A stretch of DNA of 63,234 nucleotides from Maricaulis sp. (lineage in GTDB: Bacteria; Pseudomonadota; Alphaproteobacteria; Caulobacterales; Maricaulaceae), in contig NZ_JADFAJ010000006.1 of the NCBI RefSeq assembly GCF_015665295.1, positions 1-63,234 of the forward strand, given 5' to 3'. This document shows positions 18,360 through 26,714 of this stretch, piece after piece (position 1 is the stretch's first letter; each line of letters opens with the position of its first letter). Position numbers and translations under genes: made by a program. The notes beneath the pieces were generated by a model. It ran no database searches, was not told the DNA's origin, and saw only the letters and a program-made list of their open reading frames with translations.

Positions 18360-19202
18360 TTACGAGTTGCGACTGCGGCCGCTGCGGGGCGCATCGAGCG
18401 AGGCGAGGATTTCCACCAGGGCGGGCGACAATTCACCGTTCCCAACCTGGAGGTTGGATCGTATCGAGGCGACGGACGCGCGAACGACCGGCGATGGCGA
18501 AACCGAGCTGTTATCAAGCGGCGTGGCCAGCATATTGCCGACCTCCTGGACAGCGGCGGCAGCCGCTAGGCGCCGCGTATTGGTCCGCTCATGACCATTG
18601 CCCTCATGCGTCAGCACGGCGAGCACTTCAGCGGCCGAGCGTGGACGACCACCCTCGAAGAATATCGGACGATTGGCTCGGGCCGCCGCCGGGAAAAGCG
18701 TATCGGCGCGTTGGTCGGGATTGTCCTGCGCCGCATTGATCAGTTCGGCCGCGCCGCCGGCGCCGAGGAAATGAGCCGCATAAAGCTCGCCGCTGGAGGC
18801 CGGACGGCCGATGCGCGATTCAATCACGGCATTGTTCTCGGCTGCCAGCTCGCCCGCCATGCGGGCCGAAGCGACGGCGTCGAACCGCAGGTCAAGGATT
18901 TGCTGGCGCTGCGCCGGATCACTCACCGTGAAGCGGCCATTGGCGTCCTGGCTGATCGCCTGTGACGCCGCTTCATAGCCATGATCGGCGCCACGTCGGG
19001 CCAGCACGCCCAGCCAGGTCTGCTCGATAAACTGGAACATGCCGGCCGCGCTCGAGGTCCGGGCCTGCGCGCGCACGTCGAAATTGCTTTCCCGCGCGGC
19101 AGTATCGACCAGGAAGTTGAAGTCCGTGCCGGTCTCCTGCGCGGCCTGGCGAATGGCGCGCATGGTGAAATCCTGGCTGTGAGTGTCGACGGGGCTGACC
19201 AA
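18360..19202 (-). CDS. Lytic transglycosylase-like (SLT) protein
   Basis: About 280 aa. Residues after TMRAIRQAAQETG form a lysozyme-like transglycosylase core, with the catalytic Glu probably in DTAARESNFD and the following ARTSSAAGMFQFIEQTW typical of SLT domains. There is no clear signal peptide. I favour a TTG start at 19202 because GGAGACG lies seven bases upstream; the ATG at 19277 adds an Arg-rich stretch without good support. Related proteins cut peptidoglycan for flagellar or other envelope assembly. A CtrA-like box lies upstream. Confidence 0.75.
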   Translation of the reverse strand: MVSPVDTHSQDFTMRAIRQAAQETGTDFNFLVDTAARESNFDVRAQARTSSAAGMFQFIEQTWLGVLARRGADHGYEAASQAISQDANGRFTVSDPAQRQQILDLRFDAVASARMAGELAAENNAVIESRIGRPASSGELYAAHFLGAGGAAELINAAQDNPDQRADTLFPAAARANRPIFFEGGRPRSAAEVLAVLTHEGNGHERTNTRRLAAAAAVQEVGNMLATPLDNSSVSPSPVVRASVASIRSNLQVGNGELSPALVEILASLDAPRSGRSRNS

Positions 19203-19283
19203 GGTTCGTCTCCGCGGGCGTTGCTGCCGGATCGTGGCGACTCGCAAGGACCGAATCGCCTGTGCAGACTCACGCAAACGTGG

Positions 19284-19298
19284 CTAACCCGGCGTTAA
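19284..19298 (-). promoter_or_regulatory. CtrA-like box upstream of the transglycosylase gene
   Basis: On the minus strand the sequence reads TTAA-CGCCGGG-TTAG, one mismatch from the CtrA consensus TTAA-N7-TTAA, about 80 bases before the TTG start. It resembles the site at 16024-16038 (both contain GGCGTTAA). Confidence 0.4.
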
Positions 19299-19413
19299 CA
19301 GCGCCCCGCTGACCGCTTGCAAGCGCCCCCGGATGACCCAATAATACATGTGAGGGACGTCTGACCCGACACGAGGCCCGTGCACGGGCCTCACGCCTTG
19401 AAGGAGACGACGC

Positions 19414-19899
19414 ATGACATGCTTTGAAAACCGCTCACGCGGTCTTGCCGCCATCGCTGCTGCAGCCGGCAGCCTACTGCTGCTGGCCTCCGCCCCCGCA
19501 CTCGCGACCCAGCCAGGCGTAGGCCAGGCCGATGCCGAGCCCGCCGCGACACAATCCGCCGCCGAACGGGACCGCCCGTTGCGACTGCGCAATATCAATG
19601 GCTATGCCGTACTGGACCGCCAGCACATCGTCTTGCGCGCCGGGGCCAGCCGCCGCTATCTGGTAACGCTGCAGCGGCGCTGTTTCGGACTGCGTTCCAG
19701 CCAGCGGCTCGGCCTCAGCCTTGACACGTTCGGAACAATCCACAATCCGCGCTTTGAATTCGTCCAGACCGAAGACGGGCGCTGCTATTTCGACACGATC
19801 GAGGAAGTCGACAGCAATGACGCGGCCCGCGCGCTGATCGCGGCGCGGGCGGAAGCAGCGGCCGAAGCAGAAGGCGACGCCGGATCACGGCGCCGCTGA
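19414..19899 (+). CDS. DUF6491 family exported protein
   Basis: A 161-aa protein with a signal peptide (SLLLLASAPALA-TQ, cut near residue 32). The conserved core LRNINGYAVLDRQHIVLRAGASRRYLVTLQRRC, written here in parts as INGYAVLDRQHIVL and RRYLVTLQRRC, is typical of the DUF6491 family. One more Cys (GRCYFDTIEEV) could pair with the first. The C-terminus is Ala/Glu-rich. Function is unknown; it is probably periplasmic. The ribosome site GAAGGAG precedes the ATG. It is monocistronic with a terminator behind it. Confidence 0.8.
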   Translation: MTCFENRSRGLAAIAAAAGSLLLLASAPALATQPGVGQADAEPAATQSAAERDRPLRLRNINGYAVLDRQHIVLRAGASRRYLVTLQRRCFGLRSSQRLGLSLDTFGTIHNPRFEFVQTEDGRCYFDTIEEVDSNDAARALIAARAEAAAEAEGDAGSRRR

Positions 19900-19921
19900 A
19901 CCACAGCGCGGTCCGAAACAG

Positions 19922-19950
19922 GAAAGCCGGCCTTCCGGCCGGCTTTCTCA
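19922..19950 (+). terminator. Rho-independent terminator after the DUF6491 gene
   Basis: GAAAGCCGGCC / GGCCGGCTTTC with a four-base loop, 23 bases after the stop codon. It lies just left of the displaced tRNA-His fragment and so marks the end of the conserved chromosome before the island. Confidence 0.75.
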
Positions 19951-19969
19951 TGGGCGATACCCCGTCAGG

Positions 19970-20015
19970 AAAATGGTACCGCCGTCCCGGATTGAACGGG
20001 AGACCTCTAGATTCA
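19970..20015 (-). repeat. Displaced tRNA-His 3' fragment (putative left att site)
   Basis: Matches 38076-38121 at 44 of 46 positions. It covers the tRNA from the anticodon loop to beyond CCA but lacks the 5' half, so it cannot encode a tRNA. One mismatch (19984) corresponds to tRNA position 66 and would break the acceptor stem; the other (20013) is position 37. Both are expected drift in a copy free of selection. Confidence 0.8.
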
Positions 20016-20182
20016 AGAACTGGATGCGGCTGTGGGAAATCAGCGGGTTGGGTCTAAAACGGGGCACTCAAAGAGCGTATCGGGACAATAGCGTTCGCGC
20101 AGAGTGTGAAATGGACAAATCTGCCAAAGCGGGGCCCTCGCGGATCACCTGAGGACGACTGCTGCGAGCCAGCCATACCCGG

Positions 20183-21175
20183 CTAAGCCGCGACCGGTGT
20201 GAACCGCGGTGCGTGATACCGCCACGCGTCTTGAACAACCTGGCCGATTGCCGAGCTGCGTGGCCTGAAGCCCAAATGGTCGCGCGCAAATCCCACATCT
20301 GCATAGAGCTCGGGCGCGTCGCCTGGGCGGCGGCCGGACAGCTTGCGCGGGACGGGTCGTCCGACGACAGCTTCGACCGCATCGAGAACTTCCAAGACCG
20401 TCACACCACGGCCTGTCCCGAGGTTGCAGGCAAAGCTCTCGCCAGTCTCGCTCAATCGGTCCAGCGCGAGGAGATGACCCGCGGCGAGGTCGTCGACGTG
20501 GATGAAATCGCGGACGCAGCTTCCGTCTCGCGTGGCGTAGTCCGTCCCGAAGACCTGCATCGGGCCACCGATACCGGCAGCGGCTTTCAATGCATTGGGA
20601 ATGAGGTGCGTCTCCGGCTCGTGCTCTTCGCCGATATCGCCATCCGGGCTGGCGCCGCTGGCGTTGAAGTATCGAAGCGCGGCGAAGTCGATGATCCCTC
20701 CCCGCGCGGCGTCCTCCAGTGCGCACTCCACCGCCAGCTTGGTCTGGCCGTAGGTGTTGATCGGCCGGCGCGGGTGGTTTTCCCGCAAAGGAAGCAGGCT
20801 TGGCGTTCCATAGACCGCGCATGTGGAGGAGAAGACGATCGAACGGCATCGGTTCCGCTGCATCGCCGAGAGAACACTCAAGGACCCGGCGACATTATTG
20901 TTCCAGAACTCGATCGGTTTGCGCTCCCCAATACCGACTTCGATGGAGGCAGCGAAATGCATGACGGCGTCGGGGCGGTAGGTCTTAAAAACCGCGTCGA
21001 ATGCCGCGCCATCACGTATATCGGCCTCAACCAGCGGCCCCCACCGAACAAAGTCACGCCGTCCGGAAGAGAGATTATCCAGTACGACCGGCAGATCGCC
21101 GCGCCCGGCAAGCGCCTTGGCCGCATGGGCACCGATGTAACCAGCACCTCCGAGTACAAGCACTGTCTTCGCCAT
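20183..21175 (-). CDS. galE: UDP-glucose 4-epimerase
   Basis: A 330-aa extended short-chain dehydrogenase that interconverts UDP-glucose and UDP-galactose. The NAD-binding GGAGYIGAH motif is at the N-terminus, the SSTCAVYG strand carries the catalytic Ser/Thr region, and the catalytic pair is in NTYGQTK (YxxxK). GalE-type length and C-terminal motifs (CVRDFIHVDDLA, GTGRGVTVLEV) are intact. The ribosome site GAGAGG precedes the ATG. Standing first inside the left edge of the island, it probably supplies the sugar nucleotide for the exopolysaccharide made by the other island genes. It is divergent from rpoN. Confidence 0.93.
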   Translation of the reverse strand: MAKTVLVLGGAGYIGAHAAKALAGRGDLPVVLDNLSSGRRDFVRWGPLVEADIRDGAAFDAVFKTYRPDAVMHFAASIEVGIGERKPIEFWNNNVAGSLSVLSAMQRNRCRSIVFSSTCAVYGTPSLLPLRENHPRRPINTYGQTKLAVECALEDAARGGIIDFAALRYFNASGASPDGDIGEEHEPETHLIPNALKAAAGIGGPMQVFGTDYATRDGSCVRDFIHVDDLAAGHLLALDRLSETGESFACNLGTGRGVTVLEVLDAVEAVVGRPVPRKLSGRRPGDAPELYADVGFARDHLGFRPRSSAIGQVVQDAWRYHAPRFTPVAA

Positions 21176-21455
21176 CTTTCACCTCTCGCGTTCGGCCTTG
21201 ATGACGTTGAACGCTGCAAGTCGATGACCGAGCCGGGAGCGGACGCCGGACAAGCCCCAGGACGCTTGCTACGCCTAGCCCATCGCGCGCACCGGCGGGA
21301 AAGGCCGAGGCGCCGGGCTTGCATTACGCGACGCTTGCCGTTGCAGCGCGCCATGCCCGCCCTTGCAGAATGCGCCGCAAGACATTTAATCCTTTGTTTT
21401 TAAAGGCTATTTACAAATCACACCGATTGCATAGACACTGGCCATGGAGGTTCCC

Positions 21456-22769
21456 ATGAGCAGTTTTTCTCAACGCCTTGGCGTGTCGCAAAAACAATCC
21501 ATCCGGCAGACGCTGTCGCCGCAGATGCAAAAAACCATGCATCTGCTCGGGCTCTCGCAAGACGAGCTCGAGCGGGAGGTTGCGGAGATCTGCGAAGCGA
21601 ACCCGCTGATCACCAACCAGCCGAACTGGTCACGGGCTCGAGCCGGTTCGGCGGCAAACACTGATTGGGCGAGCCGCGCCGAGGCGCCGCGTCATCTCAG
21701 CAGTCATTTGCTGGAGCAGCTCGCTCTTTCCGGCGCAATGCCGACGGTTCGAGACACGGCTAAACAGATCATCGCGCACCTAGCATCCGACGGGCGAATG
21801 GACGCCGACGACTGGGCCGCCCTGTCGACCGCCAGGGCGGCCGACAAGGCGCTCAGGCTCGTGCAGAGTTTCGAACCGGCCGGGGTTGCCGCGCGATCGC
21901 TGGTCGAGTGTTTCCAGCTTCAACTGGATCCGGAACGGGCCGCGTGCCCGCGATGGGCGTGCCTGCTGGCTCATCTGGACGAGCTCGCGACATCGACTGC
22001 CAGCACACTCGCCAGGCGATGCGGAATCGATGAGGTCGAGCTGCGCGCGATGGTCGATCATATCCGCATGCTCGATCCGCATCCTGGGCACCGGTTTGAT
22101 CCGGGCGATCCGATCGAGATCACGCCGGATCTTTGCGCCTGGCTAACCCCAACGGGCGAATGGGCGGTTGACCTTACCTGGGACCCACACGCCGCCTTGG
22201 TCGCGGAGGGGACCTACCGCAACTGGCGATCAAACGCGGCACTGCCTGCCTCCGCCAAAGCGTTCCTGGCCGACAAACAAGCGGAAGCCGACTGGCTCCA
22301 ACGCGCCCTCAAGCAGCGCGGCCAGTCCCTGTTGCGCGTTGCCCGCCTGGCAATCGCACGCCAATACCGCTTCCTGACCGACGGGAGAGAACATCTCGCC
22401 CCGCTGACCATGCGCGAGATCGCCGCAAAACTGGAGCTACACGAGTCGACGGTCAGCCGTGCGGTTGCGCACAAGCACATCCTCACACCACGCGGCGTTC
22501 TGCCGATGCGGAGCTTCTTCTCAACAGCGCTGAGCGAGAATGCCGAGGACGCAAAAACGTCCTCAGCCGCGGTCCGGGCCCGGATCGGTCAGTTGATTGG
22601 CGATGAGGCTACGCCCGGTGCCATGTCCGACAGTGCAATATCAGAGGCATTGCGGGAGATTGGCATTCAGATCGCGCGGCGGTCGGTCGCCAAACACCGT
22701 GAACAGCTGGGCTTGAGAAATTCACGCGACCGGGCGCGCCTCGCCACCTATGCCGTCGCGGCCGCGTGA
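21456..22769 (+). CDS. rpoN: RNA polymerase sigma-54 factor, island-borne copy
   Basis: A 437-aa sigma-54. Region I (residues about 5-50) has the Gln/Leu-rich activator-responsive segment (QTLSPQMQKTMHLLGLSQ, EICEANPLI). The core-binding region is in the middle. The C-terminal RpoN box, which reads the -24 element, is ARRSVAKHRE (about 407-416), against the usual ARRTVAKYRE. Region II is short, making the protein smaller than many alphaproteobacterial RpoN. I chose the ATG at 21456, five bases after GGAGG, rather than the one at 21444. Being next to a kinase/activator pair within the island, it is probably a dedicated second copy; the housekeeping rpoN would be elsewhere. Confidence 0.93.
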   Translation: MSSFSQRLGVSQKQSIRQTLSPQMQKTMHLLGLSQDELEREVAEICEANPLITNQPNWSRARAGSAANTDWASRAEAPRHLSSHLLEQLALSGAMPTVRDTAKQIIAHLASDGRMDADDWAALSTARAADKALRLVQSFEPAGVAARSLVECFQLQLDPERAACPRWACLLAHLDELATSTASTLARRCGIDEVELRAMVDHIRMLDPHPGHRFDPGDPIEITPDLCAWLTPTGEWAVDLTWDPHAALVAEGTYRNWRSNAALPASAKAFLADKQAEADWLQRALKQRGQSLLRVARLAIARQYRFLTDGREHLAPLTMREIAAKLELHESTVSRAVAHKHILTPRGVLPMRSFFSTALSENAEDAKTSSAAVRARIGQLIGDEATPGAMSDSAISEALREIGIQIARRSVAKHREQLGLRNSRDRARLATYAVAAA

Positions 22770-22776
22770 GGCGTGA

Positions 22777-24186
22777 TCAGGCTTTCTCGGACCATTGCTC
22801 GCGCTTGCGGTAGATCGTCGACGGCGCGATTTCGAGCTGTTTGGCCGCTTCGGTGACATTGTCGCTGCACAGCGCGATCGCGTGCTCGATGGCGCGTTTT
22901 TCCACCATCCAGAGCGGTTCAATGCCGGCGGGCGCCGGTCTTGAAGCGACACCCGCATTCACCGCTGAGAATGAAGGCGGAACCGGTTCAACGGAGACGG
23001 GCGGAAAATAGCTCGATTGAGCTTCACCCAGCGATAGGTCGGATGCGTCAATCTCGTCGCCAGCGGCAAGCACGACACAACGCCGCACAAGGTTCTCCAA
23101 CTCACGCACATTGCCGGGCCAATGATGCCGCAAAAGCGCCTGGCGAGAATCTTCAGCGAATTTGAGATCGGCCCGCCCCTCCTCTTCCGCATACCGGCCG
23201 AGAAAAGCATCCGCCAACATCAGGATATCGCCGGCCCGGTCGCGCAAGGGCGGCAGCTCGACGGGAATGACGTTGAGGCGGAAGTAGAGATCCTCCCGCA
23301 ACCGGCCGGCGCGGACCGCAGCCCACGGATCGCGATTGGTCGCCGCAACAATGCGGATGTCGGTCTGCCGGATCCGGCTATCGCCGACGCGCGCGTAAGT
23401 GCCCGTCTGCAGGAAGCGCAGGAGTTTGGGCTGCAGATCGATCGGCATCTCGCCAATCTCGTCCAGGAAAAGCGTACCTCCATTGGCCAGCTCAGCCGCG
23501 CCGGCCCGGTCCGATGTCGCACCGGTGAACGCGCCTTTCACATGACCGAACAACTCGCTCTCGATGAGGTCTTTCGGGATCGCGCCGCAATTGACCGCGA
23601 TGAATGCCCGGCCCGCCCGCCCGCTGGATGTATGGATGGCCCGCGCCGCGAGCTCCTTTCCGGTACCGGTTTCACCTGTAACGAAAATGCCGGCGTTCGA
23701 AGGTGCAGCAGATTCCAACACGCGGTAGACGGCCTGCATCGGCAAGGATGAACCGATGAATTCTGCGAATTGGGTCTTCGGTCTGCTTTGTTCGAGGGCT
23801 TTAACGACCTTCTCGAGCTTGGATTTTTCAACGGCGTTCTTGACCGTCGTGATCAGGCGTTCGGCCCCGAAGGGTTTTACAAGGAAATCCGTCGCACCTT
23901 CACGCATCGCTTCGATCGCCGCGTTGATCGAGCCATTGGCTGTAATGACAACAACCGGCGTCGTGACCTCTGAGGCGCGCCAGGACCGCAGTAGATCCAT
24001 GCCATTGGCATCCGGCAGGTTTAGATCGAGAAGGATGCAGTCCGGACGGCCCGCACCCATTGCCCGTTCGCCAGCGGCCCCGTCCTCGGCGATCTCGATC
24101 GCGGCGGCGTCGCGCTTGAGCTGGGCCTCATAGGTTCGCGCCAGAGACGGGCTGTCTTCGATGATCAGGACACGTCCGATACTCAT
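22777..24186 (-). CDS. NtrC-family sigma-54-dependent response regulator
   Basis: A 469-aa enhancer-binding protein. The receiver domain (1-120) has IIEDS, phospho-acceptor Asp in ILLDLNLPD and Lys in FLVKPF. The AAA+ domain (about 140-370) has Walker A (GETGTGKE), the sigma-54-contact loop GAFTGA intact, Walker B ([12 protein letters not shown]) and an arginine-finger region. A Fis-type helix-turn-helix is at the C-terminus ([19 protein letters not shown]). Its ATG overlaps the TGA of the hybrid kinase gene (ATGA). It should activate sigma-54 promoters; the likely binding sites are the 13-bp dyads upstream of the kinase and polysaccharide operons (inference). Confidence 0.95.
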   Translation of the reverse strand: MSIGRVLIIEDSPSLARTYEAQLKRDAAAIEIAEDGAAGERAMGAGRPDCILLDLNLPDANGMDLLRSWRASEVTTPVVVITANGSINAAIEAMREGATDFLVKPFGAERLITTVKNAVEKSKLEKVVKALEQSRPKTQFAEFIGSSLPMQAVYRVLESAAPSNAGIFVTGETGTGKELAARAIHTSSGRAGRAFIAVNCGAIPKDLIESELFGHVKGAFTGATSDRAGAAELANGGTLFLDEIGEMPIDLQPKLLRFLQTGTYARVGDSRIRQTDIRIVAATNRDPWAAVRAGRLREDLYFRLNVIPVELPPLRDRAGDILMLADAFLGRYAEEEGRADLKFAEDSRQALLRHHWPGNVRELENLVRRCVVLAAGDEIDASDLSLGEAQSSYFPPVSVEPVPPSFSAVNAGVASRPAPAGIEPLWMVEKRAIEHAIALCSDNVTEAAKQLEIAPSTIYRKREQWSEKA

Positions 24187-26525
24187 CCGCTTGCTCCCTC
24201 AATCTGCGCCAGACTTGTCTCCGCTGCGGGCAAGAAGAGCTCCGCTGCCCGTTTCAAGTCCGCGATCGAACTGTCGCTCGGGCGGCCCCGGTTGTCGGTA
24301 CTGCAGGCTTGCTCAAGCCGGGCCGCGGCATGCGACAACGCGTCCGCGCCGACATTACTGGCACCGCCTTTGATCGCATGCGCTTCGTACTGAACCTTGG
24401 CCGTATCCCCGGCCAGCAGGCTTTCGGAAATCCGCCCCAACCGCTCGCGCAACTCGCGCACGAAAATGCGAAGCACGAAGGCATAGCCGGCCGCATCGCC
24501 ATCCCATTGCTCGTCGATATGGGCGGCACTCAGAACGATATGATGTGCGGCTTCGGCCCGCGGCAGCCATTTTTCCAGCTCGCGCGAAAGGTCCTTTGAC
24601 CGAATAGGCTTGGTGAGAAACCCATTCATCCCGGCCGCTCGCGTCTGCTTGCGGTTCTCCGACAAGGCATGCGCCGTCAATGCGATGATCGGTGTCGCGT
24701 AACCCGCGGCCCGGATCAGGCGCGAGGCCTCCAGACCGTCCATTACCGGCATGCCGACATCCATAATGATGAGATCGTAAGTCCCGCTGTCGACAGCCTG
24801 AACGGCCGCCGCGCCATCCGCGACAATTTCCGGTTCGAGCCCGAGCTTGGCCAGCATGCTCGCGACCACAGCCGCATTGGTTTCGCTGTCCTCGGCAAGA
24901 AGGACGCGCCCATGCAGGTGCAGCGCAGGTGCCGCAGGGTTGGCATCTTCGGCCTGCTCCCGCTGGCTAAGCACGGCAGGGAGCGTAACACTGAACTTGC
25001 TGCCGGCGCCGAGCAGGCTTGTCGCATCGACCTGACCGCCCATCAGCTCCGCGAGTTCGCGGCTGATGGCGAGGCCAAGCCCGACGCCCTGGCTCACTGC
25101 GCATGGCGAGCCCGAGCCTTGCTCGAACCTGGAAAACAATTTTGGCAAAACATCTTCTGCGATGCCGATTCCGGTGTCGAGCACGATGAAGTTGATCTCC
25201 TGATCCGGCGCAACGCCGCGCAATCGGGCGTCGACCGTAACCCCCCCGTCCGAGGTAAACTTGATCGCGTTGCCGACGAGGTTGAACAGGATTTGCCGAA
25301 CACGCCCCGGATCGCCGATCAGACGAAGATCCGTGGGCAAGGATGCGACCTCGAGTGAAACGCCTTTCTCCGCAGCGGAGTTGGAAAAAATTTCACGTAC
25401 CTGTTCAAGCAGACCATTGGGCGAATAAGGCTCTTCATCCAAATCCACGCGCCCGGATTCGATGTGGCTGATGTCCAGCACTGCATCGATCAAAGTCAAC
25501 AGGCTCTCAGCGGACCGTTCAGCAAGATCGATCAGACGTGCCGTCTCGTCCGCCAGCCCGTCGCGTTTGATAAGGCCGAGCGGGCCGATCACGCCGTTGA
25601 GCGGCGTTCGCATTTCATGGCTCATATTGGCGAGAAACTCGGTCTTGGCGGCGCTTGCCCGCTCCGCTTCTGCCTTCGCCATGCGGAGCTCCGCCTCGGT
25701 TAGCGCCCGCTCCGATACGTCGCGTACAACGCCGTGCACCAGCGTTCGGTCATCCGCCTCGAAGGCGCGCGCATTCACCTCGGTAGGGATTTCAACGCCG
25801 GAGCGATGAATAAAGCGGATATCCATCCGTGCCTCACCCGCCTCCTGGACGGATTTGATCGCGTCTCTCGCCGTTGGGTGATCAGCTTCGGGGTGAAGTC
25901 GGGGCAAGCGCATGCCGACCAAGGCCTGCCGGTCCCAGCCCACGAGCTCTTCAGCGCGCGCGTTCACATCCACAATCTCTCCGTCGAGCGTATGAATGAA
26001 GATCGCATCGCCGGAGCGTTCAAACAAATCGCGATAACGCTGGCGCGACCGCTTCAGCTCCGCTTCATCGGCCTTCTTTTCTGTGATGTCGCGCAGATAG
26101 GCGGTGAAATAGGTCTGGTCTTTCAGATGGACGGGGATGATCGCCAGCTCAACAAGCAATTGCCGACCGCTTGCATGCAGCGCCGGCACCTCGATCCGCT
26201 TGCCCAGCACAGCGTGCTCGCCGCTGGCTAGATACTTCGCCAGACCTGCATCGTGTGCGCCCCGCAGCGCCTCTGGAATGATCAACTCCGCCATGGGCTG
26301 ACCGAGTACAGCGTCGCGCATGTGGCCGAACGTACGCTCGGCGGAGTCGTTGAACTCCACGATCAAACCGTCGGAGTCGATAATGACGATACAATCCAGC
26401 GCCGCCTGCACGAGCGCTGCGCGCAAGGCCGCTTCACGTTCTTCTGTCCTGCGCTCACGCGTTCCCAAGACTTCGCTCCTAGGATTGGTGTCGGCGGGTT
26501 GGCTGTGGCTTTCTGCTCTGCTCAT
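24183..26525 (-). CDS. PAS-PAS hybrid histidine kinase with receiver and HPt domains
   Basis: A 780-aa cytosolic kinase without obvious membrane segments. Order: two PAS domains (about 35-150 and 160-290), HisKA with phospho-His in MSHEMRTPLNG (about 315), HATPase (NLVGNAIKFT, DTGIGI, GVGLGLAI), receiver (IIMDVGMPVMDG; FLTKPI), and C-terminal HPt (HAIKGGASNVGA). It can run the whole His-Asp-His relay and pass phosphate to the NtrC-type protein encoded by the overlapping downstream gene. PAS domains suggest a redox, oxygen or small-ligand signal; no haem or flavin ligand can be assigned. The start at 26525 has GAGGGAGA upstream. Confidence 0.93.
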   Translation of the reverse strand: MSRAESHSQPADTNPRSEVLGTRERRTEEREAALRAALVQAALDCIVIIDSDGLIVEFNDSAERTFGHMRDAVLGQPMAELIIPEALRGAHDAGLAKYLASGEHAVLGKRIEVPALHASGRQLLVELAIIPVHLKDQTYFTAYLRDITEKKADEAELKRSRQRYRDLFERSGDAIFIHTLDGEIVDVNARAEELVGWDRQALVGMRLPRLHPEADHPTARDAIKSVQEAGEARMDIRFIHRSGVEIPTEVNARAFEADDRTLVHGVVRDVSERALTEAELRMAKAEAERASAAKTEFLANMSHEMRTPLNGVIGPLGLIKRDGLADETARLIDLAERSAESLLTLIDAVLDISHIESGRVDLDEEPYSPNGLLEQVREIFSNSAAEKGVSLEVASLPTDLRLIGDPGRVRQILFNLVGNAIKFTSDGGVTVDARLRGVAPDQEINFIVLDTGIGIAEDVLPKLFSRFEQGSGSPCAVSQGVGLGLAISRELAELMGGQVDATSLLGAGSKFSVTLPAVLSQREQAEDANPAAPALHLHGRVLLAEDSETNAAVVASMLAKLGLEPEIVADGAAAVQAVDSGTYDLIIMDVGMPVMDGLEASRLIRAAGYATPIIALTAHALSENRKQTRAAGMNGFLTKPIRSKDLSRELEKWLPRAEAAHHIVLSAAHIDEQWDGDAAGYAFVLRIFVRELRERLGRISESLLAGDTAKVQYEAHAIKGGASNVGADALSHAAARLEQACSTDNRGRPSDSSIADLKRAAELFLPAAETSLAQIEGASG

Positions 26526-26555
26526 GACGGTTCTCCCTCGCACGGAAGAACTGTC

Positions 26556-26571
26556 TGCAAGCCTGAGCCCG
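26556..26571 (-). promoter_or_regulatory. Possible sigma-54 promoter of the kinase-activator operon
   Basis: On the minus strand CGGGCTCAGGCTTGCA has the invariant GG-N10-GC spacing and a perfect -12 element (TTGCA), but only GG of the -24 element TGGCAC. Predicted transcription start is near 26545, 20 bases before the ATG. Alone this is weak; the dyads upstream at matching distance strengthen it and would make the circuit autoregulated. Confidence 0.4.
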
Positions 26572-26636
26572 CCCTGCGAAAACAGACCAGCCACAGCGTC
26601 TCAACGCCTTAGGGGGCGATTCACATCCTGCAAAAA

Positions 26637-26690
26637 ACGCATTTTGCAAAGTCATTGCAATATGCAACGATCATTCTTCGCATATTGCAA
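26637..26690 (-). promoter_or_regulatory. Three dyads, candidate enhancer for the kinase operon
   Basis: Three copies of a 13-base dyad of form YGCA-N3-TGCA: ACGCA-TTT-TGCAA (26637-26649), TTGCA-ATA-TGCAA (26655-26667, perfect palindrome) and TCGCA-TAT-TGCAA (26678-26690). Centres lie about 98, 116 and 139 bases upstream of the predicted start. The region is A/T-rich against its surroundings. It is probably bound by the island's NtrC-type activator. Confidence 0.6.
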
Positions 26691-26714
26691 CCGTTTTTTG
26701 GCTTTATGGATAGG

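Noticed and set aside
19970-20015. A second tRNA-His gene
   Set aside because: Only the 3' part is present; the 5' half is missing and position 66 is mutated.
21215-21230. Sigma-54 promoter for galE
   Set aside because: GG-N10-GC with TTGCA is present on the minus strand, but the rest of the -24 element does not match and the upstream dyads are poor (near 21325 and 21369); too weak to list as a feature.
21400-21456. Sigma-54 promoter for rpoN itself
   Set aside because: A TTGCA -12-like element is present near 21427, but the GG required 10 bases upstream of GC is absent.
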